NCBI GenBank assembly: GCA_008508345.1
Contig: QNGE01001218.1
Location: forward strand, 56,192-120,191
Direction: 5' to 3'
DNA from: Paragonimus westermani
Lineage: Eukaryota > Platyhelminthes > Trematoda > Plagiorchiida > Troglotrematidae
DNA: 64,000 bases
Shown here: in pieces, positions 35,126 to 48,068 of the stretch
Numbering within the stretch: the stretch's first letter is position 1
How the letters are laid out: the number at the start of each line of letters is the position of its first letter
Program-made: the position numbers and the translations under genes
Notes under the pieces: model-generated
The model's database searches: none
Seen by the model: the letters and a program-made list of their open reading frames with translations, nothing else
Told to the model about the DNA's origin: nothing

Positions 35126-38041
35126 CACGAATCCAGAGGTACTGACGGCTGATAACGAAGTGATATAGGCTCTCCTACGACTGGCTCTCTGTTGTTAAGT
35201 TGTCTTCAAGATGTTGATCCACTTTTCGCACACCACCTTCTTTGACTAACAGTACCACGGTGCTACTACGCTTCAAGAACTCCCTTTTCACCTAAGCGTA
35301 CAACGTCCTTCAACCTGCCAAACGATTGTCAAATTTCAGGTAACTGGCGAAATTCAGAATTGTGGTGACTCGGTCACGGCCAGAATGCAACCCTGGATGT
35401 GCCGCTCACGCGTTACGCTTAGACTACGAACACAAATGGTCAAAAGGCCTTCCACACAACAGATATCTGGGTGAACCATCGATAGTCTTTACACGAACTG
35501 TGTGAGACCTTTGTGAAAGTGTATTGGTGTTGGACAGGCTCAACCATTCAAGGCGACTTTGCTAACCCACAGTTTTCGTAGCAGATGAGACACCTCCTTG
35601 AAGTCACATGTAAAATCATCAGGAATGAGTTCATCTGAGTTAAATGTCTTGTGATTTTTTAAGTTTCCCACCGTTTTGCTAGGTGGTCCTCGTAGTTATC
35701 CATTCATATTCAACAGACCCAAATCTTATCTGTCAGCTTGGATGCAGCCTTCGTTTCGCAACATGATATCCTAGTCACTCTGCCTGACCTGATGTCACTA
35801 AATGTTTCTAACACAGAACGTGGCCGGACAGGTTTGGCGATTTCAAACTGACATTAGGACGTGTGCATTCACATAGTGTACGGATGCACCAATACGTTGT
35901 GCCTCTAGTCTGTGTTCCGATGAGCCAGTCCATGATGTAAAGCGAATGACACAGTGAAGATGAGCGACCACATTATGCTACTGATTAGTAGTCAGGAGGA
36001 TGCACTTGTTTATTTGCCGAGGTAACTCGGGGAAAGTACAAGAAGAGGCACTTAAGTGTAATAAATAGTGTTTTCCATATATGCATTTGTACTTGTTGAC
36101 TATGACTTTCCTGGATTACTGTCCTATGTAAATCAGGGTTTGTGTTTGTGGTCGTTTTGGAACCCAGGTCGTCGGTGCTGACTTTCTGAATAAACAATCC
36201 CTTTTCCATCTGCGTTCTCTGCCCAAAGCATTGCTACTGAGGTAACTGGTGCTGCCTAAAGATGGCGAGAGCTAGCTGAAATCTATGGTCGGAGGTTAAA
36301 ACTAGAAGATCCTTTAATCAAAATAACCAAAGAGGCTAAATACTTATGGAAAAGCTCTAGTTTACACACCTGTTAATAGTTTTTGAAAAAGTGCCAAGTG
36401 ATGGAACATCACCACCACCTACGCAGCACTGAAGTTTTGTCATCTGGCGCATAGTGCACGTTTTACTTGCAAACTATCATAATGGGGGAAGTTGAATAAT
36501 CGATCTACTTTTCATTGTTAGCACATTCTCTTCGATTCTACCTTTGCACATAAAAATGACCAAGTATAATCCCAGATTTCAGTAAATATACGACCGTAGG
36601 ATCGCCTATGTGCAACCGTCAGCTATTTGGTGAGCGGCACAAATTTGCGAACAACCAATGTAGTCCGACTTCCACTGCACTATAGAAAAAACCTGTTGTG
36701 CTTCTCAGAATCGAAGTAGTTACATCTCACTGCAAAGGTATCGATTATTGTTGATGGACATCAAAGTGCTCAGACCAGATAAAAACATGTTTTTCTGACG
36801 GTGAGCTGCACTATGGACGGATTAGTTCTACGTAAAGCGTGTTACGAATACAAGCTGTACTAGAATATACTTGTGAGAACCGATAGGATTTTTAGTTGGG
36901 CAGTCATGTTAAGTCTGAATCATCTTCCCAACATTCACAATCTTTATGTATGGGACATCAGATCGATAGGCAAGAGTTGGTGAGACGATGACTACACATG
37001 CCCTTAGGCTGCTTTCACATTTATTTCCAGTGTGGAAAGCAGAAGATTATTTATCCGTTTCGTAATAAATTTAGAGAGTGGATTCAAAGGCAATAATCGA
37101 TAGAGGTTCAAAAAGCGGGTCTGCAGTCAAAGGGCTGTTAACCTTCAACTGCTTAACGTACACATAGTGATGCTAGTAAGTGTTCAGTTCCGTTTGTCAA
37201 TTTGTTCAAAATTGGTCTGGAAACATTCTACAGAGCGAACGTCCACAAGGTTAGCAACATACACAGTTGGCATCTATTCCTCCATTCAAGTAATTTTCAA
37301 CCGGATCGCATTGGAAGGACGCACTAGACTCAGTTTTTACAGTCGCCGATAACTTCAGGTATCTTAGACATAGGGTTCAGCTTTCAGTCTAATGTCATCA
37401 TATTGTTAGCTGTTTCAACAGTTTGACCTCAGCTGAGGCTGTACTGTCAAAGCCAGCCAAATATAAAGATATTGTCTTGAAATTCAGGTATCCATCTGGA
37501 CATACTATCGTTAATGAAAACCATCGTATTAGTGATTCCCACTCCCTGAGATCACACGTGTTTGACCTCGATTAACTTAACGCGACCGAACAGCCATATA
37601 TAAATCCACCAAGGTGAGCTTTTTATGAAGGCGATCCAGTAAATAAAAGGAAAAATTTCAGTTGACATGAAGAGGAGTTGCATTCAGTCACTATCTCAGT
37701 GAGTACCCCCCCCCATTCCAATCGTTTATGACCTTTCAAAAACACATGGTCAATGGAACACAGCTCGATGAGTTACGCTATACCCAATCAACTTCTGACG
37801 TCGTGACAATGAGCACGTCAAGGAAAGGAAAGATTTGTTGTCACTATTTTGGGGTAACTAGGAGGTTACATCACCCATTACCTTGAATAAACGCCAGCAA
37901 AAGCCTGTTAACTGTCACATATGCTTACCCAATGGAGATCCCTACGCTTATATGCAAGTGTATCAGCGACAGTCGACTGCAAAGTGAATTCGAAGGAAAG
38001 TCTGAGTGCACATTGCTGGAAAAGTGGCTATAACAAGGTAG
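35126..38041. other. interior between the two LTR-like repeats
   Basis: No RT, protease or gag-like frame is readable. A nine-base C run occurs at 37706-37714. If the flanking copies are LTRs, the interior is almost completely decayed. Confidence 0.4.
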
Positions 38042-38113
38042 TCAGCATGTGTTAGATGTTACTGGCCCGACATGCAAAGGATGCGGCTCCGTTGTAAACT
38101 CCCGAAAAGATAA
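38042..38113 (+). pseudogene. possible LTR-retrotransposon integrase zinc-domain scrap
   Basis: The frame reads RCYWPDMQRMRLRC and stops after PKR. R-x-YWP-x-M is the well-known block in the HHCC domain of Gypsy-type integrases, and HIAGK just upstream in the same frame could be the worn His-x-GK part, separated by a stop. The following Cys pair is lost. It lies 250 bp before the second LTR-like repeat, where an integrase would be expected. Confidence 0.33.
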
Positions 38114-38364
38114 GCTGGATTGACAGCAGAATAGTGGTGCACTTGACAGAACTCGAATTTTTCATCTTTTCATAGAGAAAAAGGCAAGCCCAGTCATGAG
38201 AATAACGCTACTGTCCCAACTATTTGCATCCAGGTCAAATGGAAATACGGTTGCAAAAAAGTCAGATTGTTCCGCTCAAAAAACGTGTGAGAAGGAGAAC
38301 AGTACAAGGTGTCCTATAAAGCTAGATTACCAACAAACAATCTGGCATTGGAAGATTGAGCAAT

Positions 38365-38545
38365 AGTGACGAAAATTGGTGGTTAAAGTCACTAAGCCAC
38401 CAAAGAGTATGGTGGAATAAAGATCGTGAACGTTACATCTGGGCTGTTCTGGGAATTTCCGTCCACTCTGATATAGCAAGATCGTAGTATCGAAGAAAGA
38501 GTCCGTTTAGGCGAAAAAACAGGATTTCCTAGCGGGCTCTCACAA
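38365..38545 (+). repeat. possible LTR-like repeat, copy 2
   Basis: Second copy of the 34930-35125 repeat, same orientation. Ends are not defined; no TG...CA termini or target duplication were identified. Confidence 0.45.
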
Positions 38546-39510
38546 GTCGCTGTAGTTTTATATGTGTATTATCAGAAATCTACCCAATTGGAATGAGTGG
38601 GACGGTTTGTCATTTACAGGTGAGTTTACACTTTGGCGCCGACCGATTATGTGACCTCTGTTGAACACCAGCTTTCTTCCAGTGAACGGTTTACGCGAAT
38701 TAACCCAAGTCTCTCAGGTGTGGCAAGCTGAATGATGGGCATGTGGAAGGCAGCCTGGTGAAGCATAGGAAATTACACGGAATAGTATGCGCAGAATGTC
38801 GATTGCAGACGGTTCGAAGCTCGCACAAACATCCTCAGATGGAAGATTGATGACGCTTCAACCAGTACATGGATTGCTACCAGTTCAACTTGGATGAGCG
38901 AAGTTAGCTCTTCGGATTACATTGCCAATGGCCTTGTTTACGTAATCCTCAGCAACCATAATCACTTGAAAAGTTGTCCATTCACTGTGGTCGGATATTT
39001 CGAGTTAATGTAGCTTGGAACGGCTGATAAAACTCTGTACATTTGTGCAAGCCATCTCATACCAAAACACTCTTCCTGAAGACAAATCCATTCTGAATGT
39101 GCTGCCCAATCTTGTCTAACATTGTAGAACAATGGGAATAGGACGTTTAGTCTGGTTCATCGATGACAGAAACGACTGGTTTTTAAACAGAAATGCCGAA
39201 GAATACGTGTAACCACCAAAGATTTTATCTAATCGATCAAGAGAACGGAACGTCAGTAAATAAAAGTATACAACTAGACCAGAGCAAGAACCGTAACCCA
39301 TTTCACGTGAGGTCAGGAGTAGCTGTCAGAGGCCGACAAACTGTGCCAATTTGTAACTTCCATGTGTGCGCGATATGCATGTCCAACCGGTGCGGATGGG
39401 GAACCGAAAACTAATCTGCCGGTTCTCGTTAAAAACTGTGTGCGAACAAATCTTGAACGTCAAAAGAGGACCAAAATGCTCCAATCTTTACGGTAATATG
39501 CCCTACATTC
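38546..39510. other. unassigned
   Basis: No supported gene; the frames at 39116-39301 (-) and 39193-39414 (+) mirror each other. Confidence 0.4.
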
Positions 39511-39708
39511 ATGTCGGGACCTTCTTCCGGAAATAGTGGTGCCCAAGAGGAAATTCATGAATTCAGAGTTAGAAGAAAAAAGAATCAACGGAAAACATTG
39601 AGTGCGTTTTTGGGACCTGATAAAATACTAGGTTCATTCAAACAAAGCCCCAATTTTGCCCTTTCCAGAGTGAACTCTCTAAAGATGATGAGTCAATTAG
39701 CAAAATGA
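39511..39708 (+). CDS. candidate first exon or small basic protein
   Basis: ATG 39511 opens 65 codons: MSGPSSGNSGAQEEIHEF then a basic stretch RVRRKKNQRK, ending in TGA. It may be a complete small frame, or a first exon leaving through a weak donor within it (for example TTGA|GTGCGT at about 39601, which fits the phase of the next exon candidate). Ser/Gly-rich and then basic N-termini occur in many regulatory proteins. Not recognised. Confidence 0.33.
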   Translation: MSGPSSGNSGAQEEIHEFRVRRKKNQRKTLSAFLGPDKILGSFKQSPNFALSRVNSLKMMSQLAK

Positions 39709-39758
39709 TCATTAATCTAAAAATGACTGTGTTATGCTCAGTCGTCTTTTAACTTCAG

Positions 39759-39841
39759 GTTTTCAATTTTATCCTACTGGTCGATTAAAGAAGGCACAGA
39801 TTTTCAAGGATCAGTCAATTCTGGAAACAAACCACTGGAAT
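39759..39841 (+). CDS. candidate internal exon, unknown product
   Basis: Acceptor CTTTTAACTTCAG, then two bases and 27 codons FQFYPTGRLKKAQIFKDQ and SILETNHWN, ending AAT|GTATGT. Aromatic- and Lys-rich, clearly coding-like. It lies 51 bases after the stop of the preceding small frame and probably belongs to the same gene. Confidence 0.38.
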
Positions 39842-42800
39842 GTATGTTTGCGTTCACCAGGTTGAGTGGATTGCACGCACACATGTGCTTAAGGATTGCA
39901 AACTAGTTGATTTTCACAATGCAGTCGATATTTGGTTTTATGTATTTTTTAGTGTTCTATGAATCGCCATTGCCTTACACGCTTTAACTGTCGATCATCT
40001 ACCTTCACAACAAACAACTTCATAACTTAGCAATCAATCCACACTCATGATCTGCTGCACACAGCAGATACATTTGTAGCCAGACAGACAGACCATGTCG
40101 GTTTTGACGTCATAGGAAATCAGTCGTGATCAAATTGCCTCTTCTGGGTGATGTTGCTGGATGTTATTTATCTCGCTTTACTTCCTACACTTGAATAAGG
40201 AAAGGATGCTTTTCATCTATTTAGATCCGTTAAATTAGTGGACTAGCTACTTGTTCCTCAAATATTTATGCATTTGGACCACCATTGCAAACGCATAAAA
40301 TATGCGGGAATCCTTCATAACCACAAGTTAAACATCCACCTACTTTTATTGATTTTCTGATTACTTGACAATCCTGAAATCGGTTTATTTGTCATTCAAA
40401 AACTCGTCACATATTGAAAACTTCATTCGATTCAGGGTTTCGGTCTACTTTCTAACTCTAACCTTGGAAAGGTCACAGTAACGAGGAAAACTTATCCAGA
40501 AACAGTGCCTAAAACAGACGGATTATTTCTATCTAGTAAGGTGTAATCCTAGAAGCAACAAATCCCCCTTGCTAAATAAATCAACATTAGGTTTGTTAAT
40601 AAATAAAGATTTCGGCTATGAAAGCCACGAAATGTTCATAGTAGTGTATTTGTCTTGTACTGATAATTATGAATTCGTAAGAATGTGAGGCTCATTCTGG
40701 TTTTTCAGGTCAGAAAGGTAACGCAAGGTGGTACACCTTCTCAGTTCAGATGAAGAAGTTCGCTGTTGCAATTTGGTCGCTAACAATTGTGCAAACAATG
40801 GTTCAAAATTTTGTTGCTCTCATTAAGATTGTAGATTTCCTAGACTTTTGGCTATAAGTGAATAGGCATACGAAAATCTTTCATCAGATGTCACAAACAG
40901 GTTGATTCATGCTCTCACAACTGCCCTGTGCGTAAACACTTTAACTGTATCACGTTCTAGGTTTAGAAATTCACAACTGTGGCAAAGAGATCAAGGATGG
41001 TTATCAATCTTTTCACCTGATGAAAACGAGATCACCTAAATGTGGTTGGCTCTATAGCGTTTCAAAAGGATCTGACTTACTTTGAAAAAAATCCCATCTT
41101 CGCTCAGCCTATTCTATAACCAGCAGTTTTCTTACGTTTTCCGAAAGACACTGCGAACACAAAATGAAGCAACATCAGATGATTCCAATGAAACTTAGTT
41201 GGATCACCAGCGTCCGCTGGTTGAGCAGTGGTCAGTGCAAACGGGTATAAGCAGACCATCCTAGTTAACTGAATAATGTCGTCCCCTGAAAAAGGTGAGT
41301 AATTGTCCATCTTCAAGGGGGTTTGTGTTTCTGGGCTGGCATAACCGTGCTTTGTGGATGATGGCGCGATTCGGACTACCTAATGCATGTCTAATCAGTG
41401 GGAACCAACACAGTTACTTGAGCTTCTCAATATCCTAACTTTGCTCGAGATAAACGTGTTAACACCCGGCAATTGGCCAGAGAGAAGAGTCATTTCACAA
41501 TCAGTGAACTAACATCGGTAGTGAATGCGTGTTCTGACGAGTATAAGAAGTGGCGCTTGGGAAGTTTACTTCATATTCGAGCAAGTGGTTGCATATAACC
41601 AACTTTGTCGGTCGACGCGTTTATTGTGAGGCGAAAAGCCCTGTTGTTTTTTGGCATTAATGTAAACATCAATGTCGGCTTCGCAAATAGTTGTCTTCAG
41701 GTATGTTTCGATGGTATCTGATGTTTGGTGAGTGTCACTCACTAGTTGATATGCTAAAACAACTTCCAGTTGTTTTGGTATGCGTTCTTTCCGTTCTACA
41801 AAGATAAACGTTTTCTCACCTGAAGAGAAGTTGACGGGGAAAGAACTTGTAAAAAGTTCCAAGTTCAATGTTTGATCGAAGTTAGAAACAGTCCATTAGT
41901 TTTTTGAGTGTAAGCTAGGTTCACCGCGTAACAAACGTCTTGCGTTTAAAGCACAGATCATCTCCTAAAGAACGTTTGCGAGAACGTTTGCAATAAGTAT
42001 CTCTGTGGTATATCAGCACAATTGGTAGTCTCGTGAGCAATAGCCTGTTCGATCTTCTGACGAAATACTACAGAAATACCATCACAACACACTTTGTATC
42101 TTGTCACAGCTACATTCAAACAGGTCATATTATAAGAAACCAAATATGCCTCTGAAGAGCTCAGAATCCAAATCCCTATAATACACAGCGCATTCCGTAA
42201 CCTTGAGCCTAAGTCGCTCTATGCCATTTATGTTTTACTAAAATTTATTTCTTGTGTTTTTATAGAAAAGTAAATAAAACTATTGTAGTTCTTTGGAGTT
42301 CGTTAGGACTACCTAGAGGCATCAAGCCACTATCTGACCAACGAATGATGATTTTTGACCATCTTTTATTGCATGCTGATGTAAGTGGGATGTTCCACAA
42401 GTGAAAACATAAGTGCGGCTAACTTTAGCTTCCTGAAAAGTTATCTCGGCTAGTATACCACCGAATGTGATTATGTGAACCGAAACTACCGTGCGCTCAA
42501 CAACGCAGTTCAAAAGTCGTACGAATTATTCGCAAACTGTGCACTTCCTCCTCTCACTTACCTTCTTCAAGTAGTTTACCTCGTGATCCTTGATGATAAA
42601 GGGGTGACGGAACTAAAAGTGTCTTATTGAAATACGTGCACCGATTGGGGTAAACCAGAACTCACCTCTGTCACTACAGAAGATGAGATTTCTTGTAGCA
42701 CTTCAACGGTTGTGTAGTTATTGAAGGATCCTCATTCGGCGGTTTACAAGATGACACCGCTGAGTTGACAGTGCTCTCTACCTCTGTGAAACAACCCGAA

Positions 42801-44316
42801 AACACTCATTACTGCAGACTTCTCTCTATTAGACGTCCATTACCACTTATCGGACATTCACTCACATGGCCAATTGTTTCTTCTTCTACTCAATTTGGCC
42901 TCTTTTCCAGTCGGACAAGCATAACTAACAAAATTTTATTTACGAGTATGCATGCGCACGTTATTCAGTTGATATGACAGATGAATTCAAAGGGCTGCGA
43001 CATTTAACACCTGCGCTGAATCGAACCAAAAGTGATGGCAAAAACTGGTAATTATGTAAAACGACGACAGAAGCTAATTCGCTGCACATTCGCTTTGACT
43101 GTCAGACCCATTAGATAGTGAGTGGTCATTTTTAGGAAAGGCATTCATCGGGGATTATCATTACTGGACTGATCTGAGGAAATACTTTCAGTTATCTGGC
43201 AGACAAAAACGTTCTCAGTGATGCATGTAACACAAGCAGGGTGTAGTTGAACTGCCGAACTGTATACACAAACTGAATTGGCAACTCAACGCAATCAGTA
43301 GAACCGTCAGGAATTCAGTTCAAAGTTTTACGAACTAGTTGATTCGTGGTTTCTAATAAACAGGAGACCATGTCGAATACTTATACGTTACAAAAATATG
43401 CACGACACGTGTAACTCCATTGACAACTTAGTATGGCTCACTTCTTGAGCTGAAACCAATCGAACTCTAGCGCTTAGAGCACAAACAATTTGTTGTTATC
43501 TGTCTACTGACAATCCAACAAATAAGCTAGTAGTTATTTATTCTTATTTGCCATGTGTAACGGACCCTCTAGTCTGACACATACTTGGATGCACAGTTGC
43601 TGATCCCCGATAGGATAAGCAATGTGACACAGTTCATCTGTGACTTGGTATTAATCACACACGTCCTTATTACAGTACTCACTTCGTCCGCGTTTGTTTG
43701 TTTGTCTGTCTTGTTGATCGTATGTTTTTTCATCCTAATCAACTCATCTGGATTGAGTTGTTCAGTCTCACAAATTCTACTTATCTTTAGAGATGTTGCT
43801 GTTATTTTAGCAAACTTTTGTTTGCGGGCTTCCAAGATTAAGTTGAAGTTTGTTGTGCATATCTTCTGGCACACTGTTAAGTTATTTGGCCATATGATTG
43901 TTTTAGCTCAATTAATAGTCTGTATCCTATTCTATTTAACAGTTTACACGTAAATCAAACCTCAGTTTTCGATGTGTTGCATCCTAACCCGTTACTCACA
44001 ATCCCCAATTTCGTCTGATTGAGACGGCCACCCTTTACTGACAAACAAAAATAGTTGTGATATACAACTGACGTCAAGTATTGTGAGTACTAATTACATC
44101 CAACGTCTACACCGGTTCCCCATGAATTGCGGCCTTATTTGGATTATTTTTTCAACATGTTAGTGCCCTTTTCCTGTTGGCTATAAGAAGGTATCATTTT
44201 GGACAGCCCAGCGGTAGTCATACCAACCCGTAATTACAAACCTCGCTTCCCACTGATCCACCAAATGGGTAGCTCATTCCTTGTTAATCTGCTACTTCGT
44301 TTCTTGTTGGCCTGAT

Positions 44317-44318
<2 letters not shown>
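39842..44318. other. unassigned, some minus-strand coding-like frames
   Basis: Minus-strand frames at 41566-41868 (100 codons, containing IPKQLEVVLAYQLVSD) and 42322-42513 are coding-like but no exon boundaries could be fixed. A hydrophobic plus frame at 43585-43953 is T-rich and mirrored by an open minus frame, so it is not called. Confidence 0.4.

Positions 44319-44354
<36 letters not shown>
44319..44354. repeat. (TA)18 microsatellite
   Basis: 36 bases of uninterrupted TA. Confidence 0.97.
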
Positions 44355-44355
<1 letters not shown>

Positions 44356-45367
44356 GCCAGAACGTTGGTCAGATTCTCGTATTATCTTTCAGTAAGTTAG
44401 TTTCAAATTCTGAAGTTTTGTTACGGTACGCATTGTTCACCTAATCAAATTGTGAGGCGATGTTTCCACAAGGAATCACAACTGAGATCTTTCACATATA
44501 TTTCGTTTTTCACTACACTGCATGAAAATCACCATCTTTACTGCTGTCTCTAATAGTTCGTCTCTGAAGAGGTTGATTTACTAACGTCAGTTGAACCAAT
44601 TTCGTTGATTATTTCTCCCACGAACATTGAATAGTTGACTTCATTCCATAATGCTAAGTGTGCTATCCTCACGATATTACAAAAATCCAGCAGTAATTGA
44701 AAGACAGCTATCAGATGAGTCGTGTGTAAATAGGTTGGGAGTAAGCGAAACGTGGAAAGCGGTCTTGTGTACTGATCCGAATTGAAGTATGAAACGTCTT
44801 TACAGATAATTTCAGACCGTTTGGTCTTGCATGCTCACTTCTACACTACTATTCACAGTATTTGTTTTGGTACATGAATATTATTATCGTCCACGACAAC
44901 AGTGTACCGTCACTGAGGCTGTGCCAGTGAATAGACTTAGATAAAAGCAGCTGCGTTGGATCGGACGATTTATTGACTTAGTGAACAATTGATGTGCAGC
45001 AAGTGTTATGCAATCGATCGGCACTGTGGGATAAACAACGAAACCGAATTTGTTCACTAAACCTTGGTACAGTATGCAACTGGTAACAAGTAAGTCTTCC
45101 GCACTTTGTCCCGTCAGTACTAGATTTGCTTTGTCCACACGAGAACAATGTGCTAGTTTCATGTGTGCGGACTGATTGCTTGAAATCACCCCGACCAATT
45201 TTTTCTTCGAAAACGTACAGTGCAATTACAACTGTGATTTTGCAGATACAGTCTTTTCTCGGGATTGGGTTCAGCTAAAGCAGACTTTTTGTAATATACA
45301 TGAGCCGCTTGGTGTTTGGTTAACGAATGCAAGTTTGGCGTTGAACCTGAAATTCACTTTTTTTCAG
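44355..45367. other. unassigned
   Basis: The minus frame at 44884-45225 (113 codons) has no motif. Nothing else is supported. Confidence 0.4.
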
Positions 45368-45452
45368 AAACGATAAGTGCACGCAGGTGCAGCCTGACTA
45401 CAATAGTCGAGCAAGTCATATTTCACAAATGGTCACTGGAATCAGTCCAAAG
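45368..45452 (+). CDS. candidate internal exon, unknown product
   Basis: A strong acceptor (CACTTTTTTTCAG) is followed by one base and 28 codons NDKCTQVQPDYNSRASHIS then QMVTGISPK, ending AAAG|GTACTG in phase 0. The long T tract before AG and the open hydrophilic frame are the evidence. Not recognised. Confidence 0.36.
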
Positions 45453-47774
45453 GTACTGTGTTGTTACTGACCGAATTCTCATCACATATTCCCATGACTA
45501 ACTACAGAATACATACCACTGGGGTAATATGTTGCGGCTGCAACTGTCTCTTGAGACCGTGTGTAACCCATCACATAACGTTAGTGTGTTATTTAGCTAT
45601 GAAATGTGATTACATCATACCCGTTGAACCAGATTGCATAGCTGAGGGCAGTATACCCTAAGTCCGCTTAATCTATAACACTTCATTACTAGCAAGCATT
45701 CATCTAATAGACTGTACTGTCGATGAGGCCGTCCAACATCAAGGATACAACCGGTAACTTTGTCAGCAACACAGTACGTATGTAACCAGTATGGCAACTT
45801 TATTAGATCAGATTGGTATCAACTTAGGATACGTTGATAATGAAAGTCTGGCCTTCACTGATATGCTGTTTGCCCACCCTTGATAACAATAACCGCCGGA
45901 CTGCTGGTAACTGCAGCGTTACTCCTGTTACTGGACTTGCGGAAAATTTCTAGATAACAACTTTGTTACAGTCAGTGAGATTGGCTTTAAGACGAACACT
46001 GTTCCAGTCCACTTTTGTTATCCAGACTTGTTTTAGGAGTTCTTACCTTCGTCAACTACCTACCTGGGATTAGGTTAATGAACGTTCGCGCTTTTCGGGA
46101 TCATCCTGATTCAGAGCGCATTGAAACGCAATTAATCTTTCCGTAATTCCTTCTGGGTATTCAATCCCTTACTATCTGTAAGATCACTCTGGTGGCACCC
46201 AGTCTGCTAGATAATTCATATCCGTTTAAAGAAAACAGACAGTTCACTCGGATTAATCTTTCTCTTGCCTCTGAAATCGTTCATCGTTGAGAATTCCTTG
46301 ATCATAAACTGTTGTTTTCAACATCATATAACAAGTGAGTATCCCGTTTTGATTTTCTTCTGCCATACTGCTGAGATCAATTTGTTGACTTTCTAAGCAG
46401 TATATAAATAAACCGTAATGCAGATCTGGAACAAAAACTGACTACACTGAAACAATGCTTCAACAATATGAACATGAGGAGATGTCAACAGGAGAATGTT
46501 CCGGTGCCCTCCATACGTGCAATTTTATTCGCCCAGCCATTGATGACTAGGCTATTTCTGTAACGCAGACAACACCGGCCATTATCTATACCAATAGTAA
46601 CGTGGCATGTGTGCCAGATACAGAGCGCAGACGTGTTTTTAACATCTGTCGTCAAAACTGGCTACTATGTTCTACACAGTAACTACAAATAACAACTATA
46701 TTTCGGAAATTTGTCTATCATTAAAACGCCGATTGCGTTCACACCTAGCGTCAATCTAGTGCTCAAGTTTATATTCACGCTGTTGAGGACATCTGCAAAT
46801 GAGCCATCCATGCGTCCTAAAGTGCGTCAATATTTAAGATTTCAGTTATTCAAAGCTGTTCTGAGTCAAACGATTTACAATAGGTATTGCCAACTTTCGT
46901 TCATGCAACATGTCTGAAGTTGAATTAAACGTAATTTCTAATGAGGTTCAGCATCAACACAATTGCTATGCCCAATTTTTGGATCTAGTGTCAAATTCGC
47001 GAAATCACTACAGAATCATTGCTCTGATTTGTGGGTTAGATGGACTGAGGGCGAGGGAAGATTAACTGCCAGCACAAAGGTATTGTGAGTGCACGGGTTA
47101 GGGTTACGACATTGGATACCGGTGCCATCGACAACCGTGAAACTCCGGGATTTCATTACTTTCAGTCGATTTCTTGGTAGCGGGTAGACAATCTGGTAAG
47201 CATCTATGTTATCGATAGAATGATGAGATGAGGCCAAATGAGCAGAAATGGCATGCCAAATGGTTTCGATCAGATCACTGTTCAATCACACATCATGATG
47301 CTCACGTTTTCTATCAGACAATCTTCTCATCGTACGATCACTTTATGTTCGCAGAAGATGGTTGTAAAACGTGGCTTGCCGATTTGCCTCAACCTATCAG
47401 GCTGAAACTAGCGAAGTATAGAGTCCGGAACAAACGGTATAGGGCTTGCCTCTGATTCGCCTTTTAGCTGACATTTTAGGTGAATCTGGAAACTAATCAT
47501 CTGAGTGCAGTCATTGGAAAAGTTGCATTTTACTGAAGCTTAGAGGATATTTTCTGCATCAGGGAGAACTGCAAAGCGACCAGCATTGTATCCGTTTTTA
47601 ACTCTTGATTAGGAATGGATTCAAAACGCCAAAGACATGTGACTTACAATAAGCGGAACAAAAACCTTGTTTATCCAAGTACCACTTAAAAGTAAGATCC
47701 TAACACAGTGGTCAACTAACGCACGACCTAGACCACCACTACCTCTGTTTTCCGGTCCTGTAATAGAAGCGGAC
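45453..47774. other. unassigned
   Basis: Short frames only. 47228-47455 (+) ends in a basic, coding-like tail (LPQPIRLKLAKYRVR) but no splice frame or domain could be fixed. Confidence 0.4.
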
Positions 47775-48068
47775 TGTCTTTTCAGACATTAATCTTGCAA
47801 GGAAGATTATATCGGTCAACGCGCACGTCAGCTGTCACACCATGTTGGAATATACACAGTCAACAACGCCAGTCTCGCTCCTCTAATTGAAAATGAGCAT
47901 CAAGTGAATGTGGATAAAGTTTTCCGAGTGGTTTGCCTCTCGCGGATAGACCATCTGAAGAAGTCCATTTGAGAACACCGTAAAATACCGAAACTATTAA
48001 AATCGTGCTAACTGATTCGAGTTCTGTGTAATCAAAAATGGTTAGTCTCAGCGTTACGCCTACTCAGA
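47775..48068 (+). pseudogene. PLE endonuclease relic with YIG motif kept
   Basis: The frame reads SCKEDYIGQRARQLSHHV, then SLAPLIENEHQVNVDKVFRVV, and after two stops VLCNQKWLVSALRLLR. This is the PLE C-terminal GIY-YIG order: Cys-x-x-x-DYIG, Arg-rich helix, the H-x-V-x-VD-x-x-FRVV block, then the LC-x-QK end. It is a different lineage from the 60 kb copy: the middle block is the FRVV type rather than FKILLRHSN. Stops at about 47973 and 48003 make it inactive. No RT portion was found upstream. Confidence 0.65.

Noticed and set aside
41017..41023. CTGATGA as a hammerhead core
   Set aside because: Followed by AAAACGAG, with no stem II and no GAAA.
43585..43953. 122-codon hydrophobic frame resembling a multi-pass membrane protein
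   Set aside because: The stretch is T-rich on this strand, which alone yields Leu/Phe/Val/Ile-rich translation, and the minus strand is equally open. No family motif or splice site supports it.
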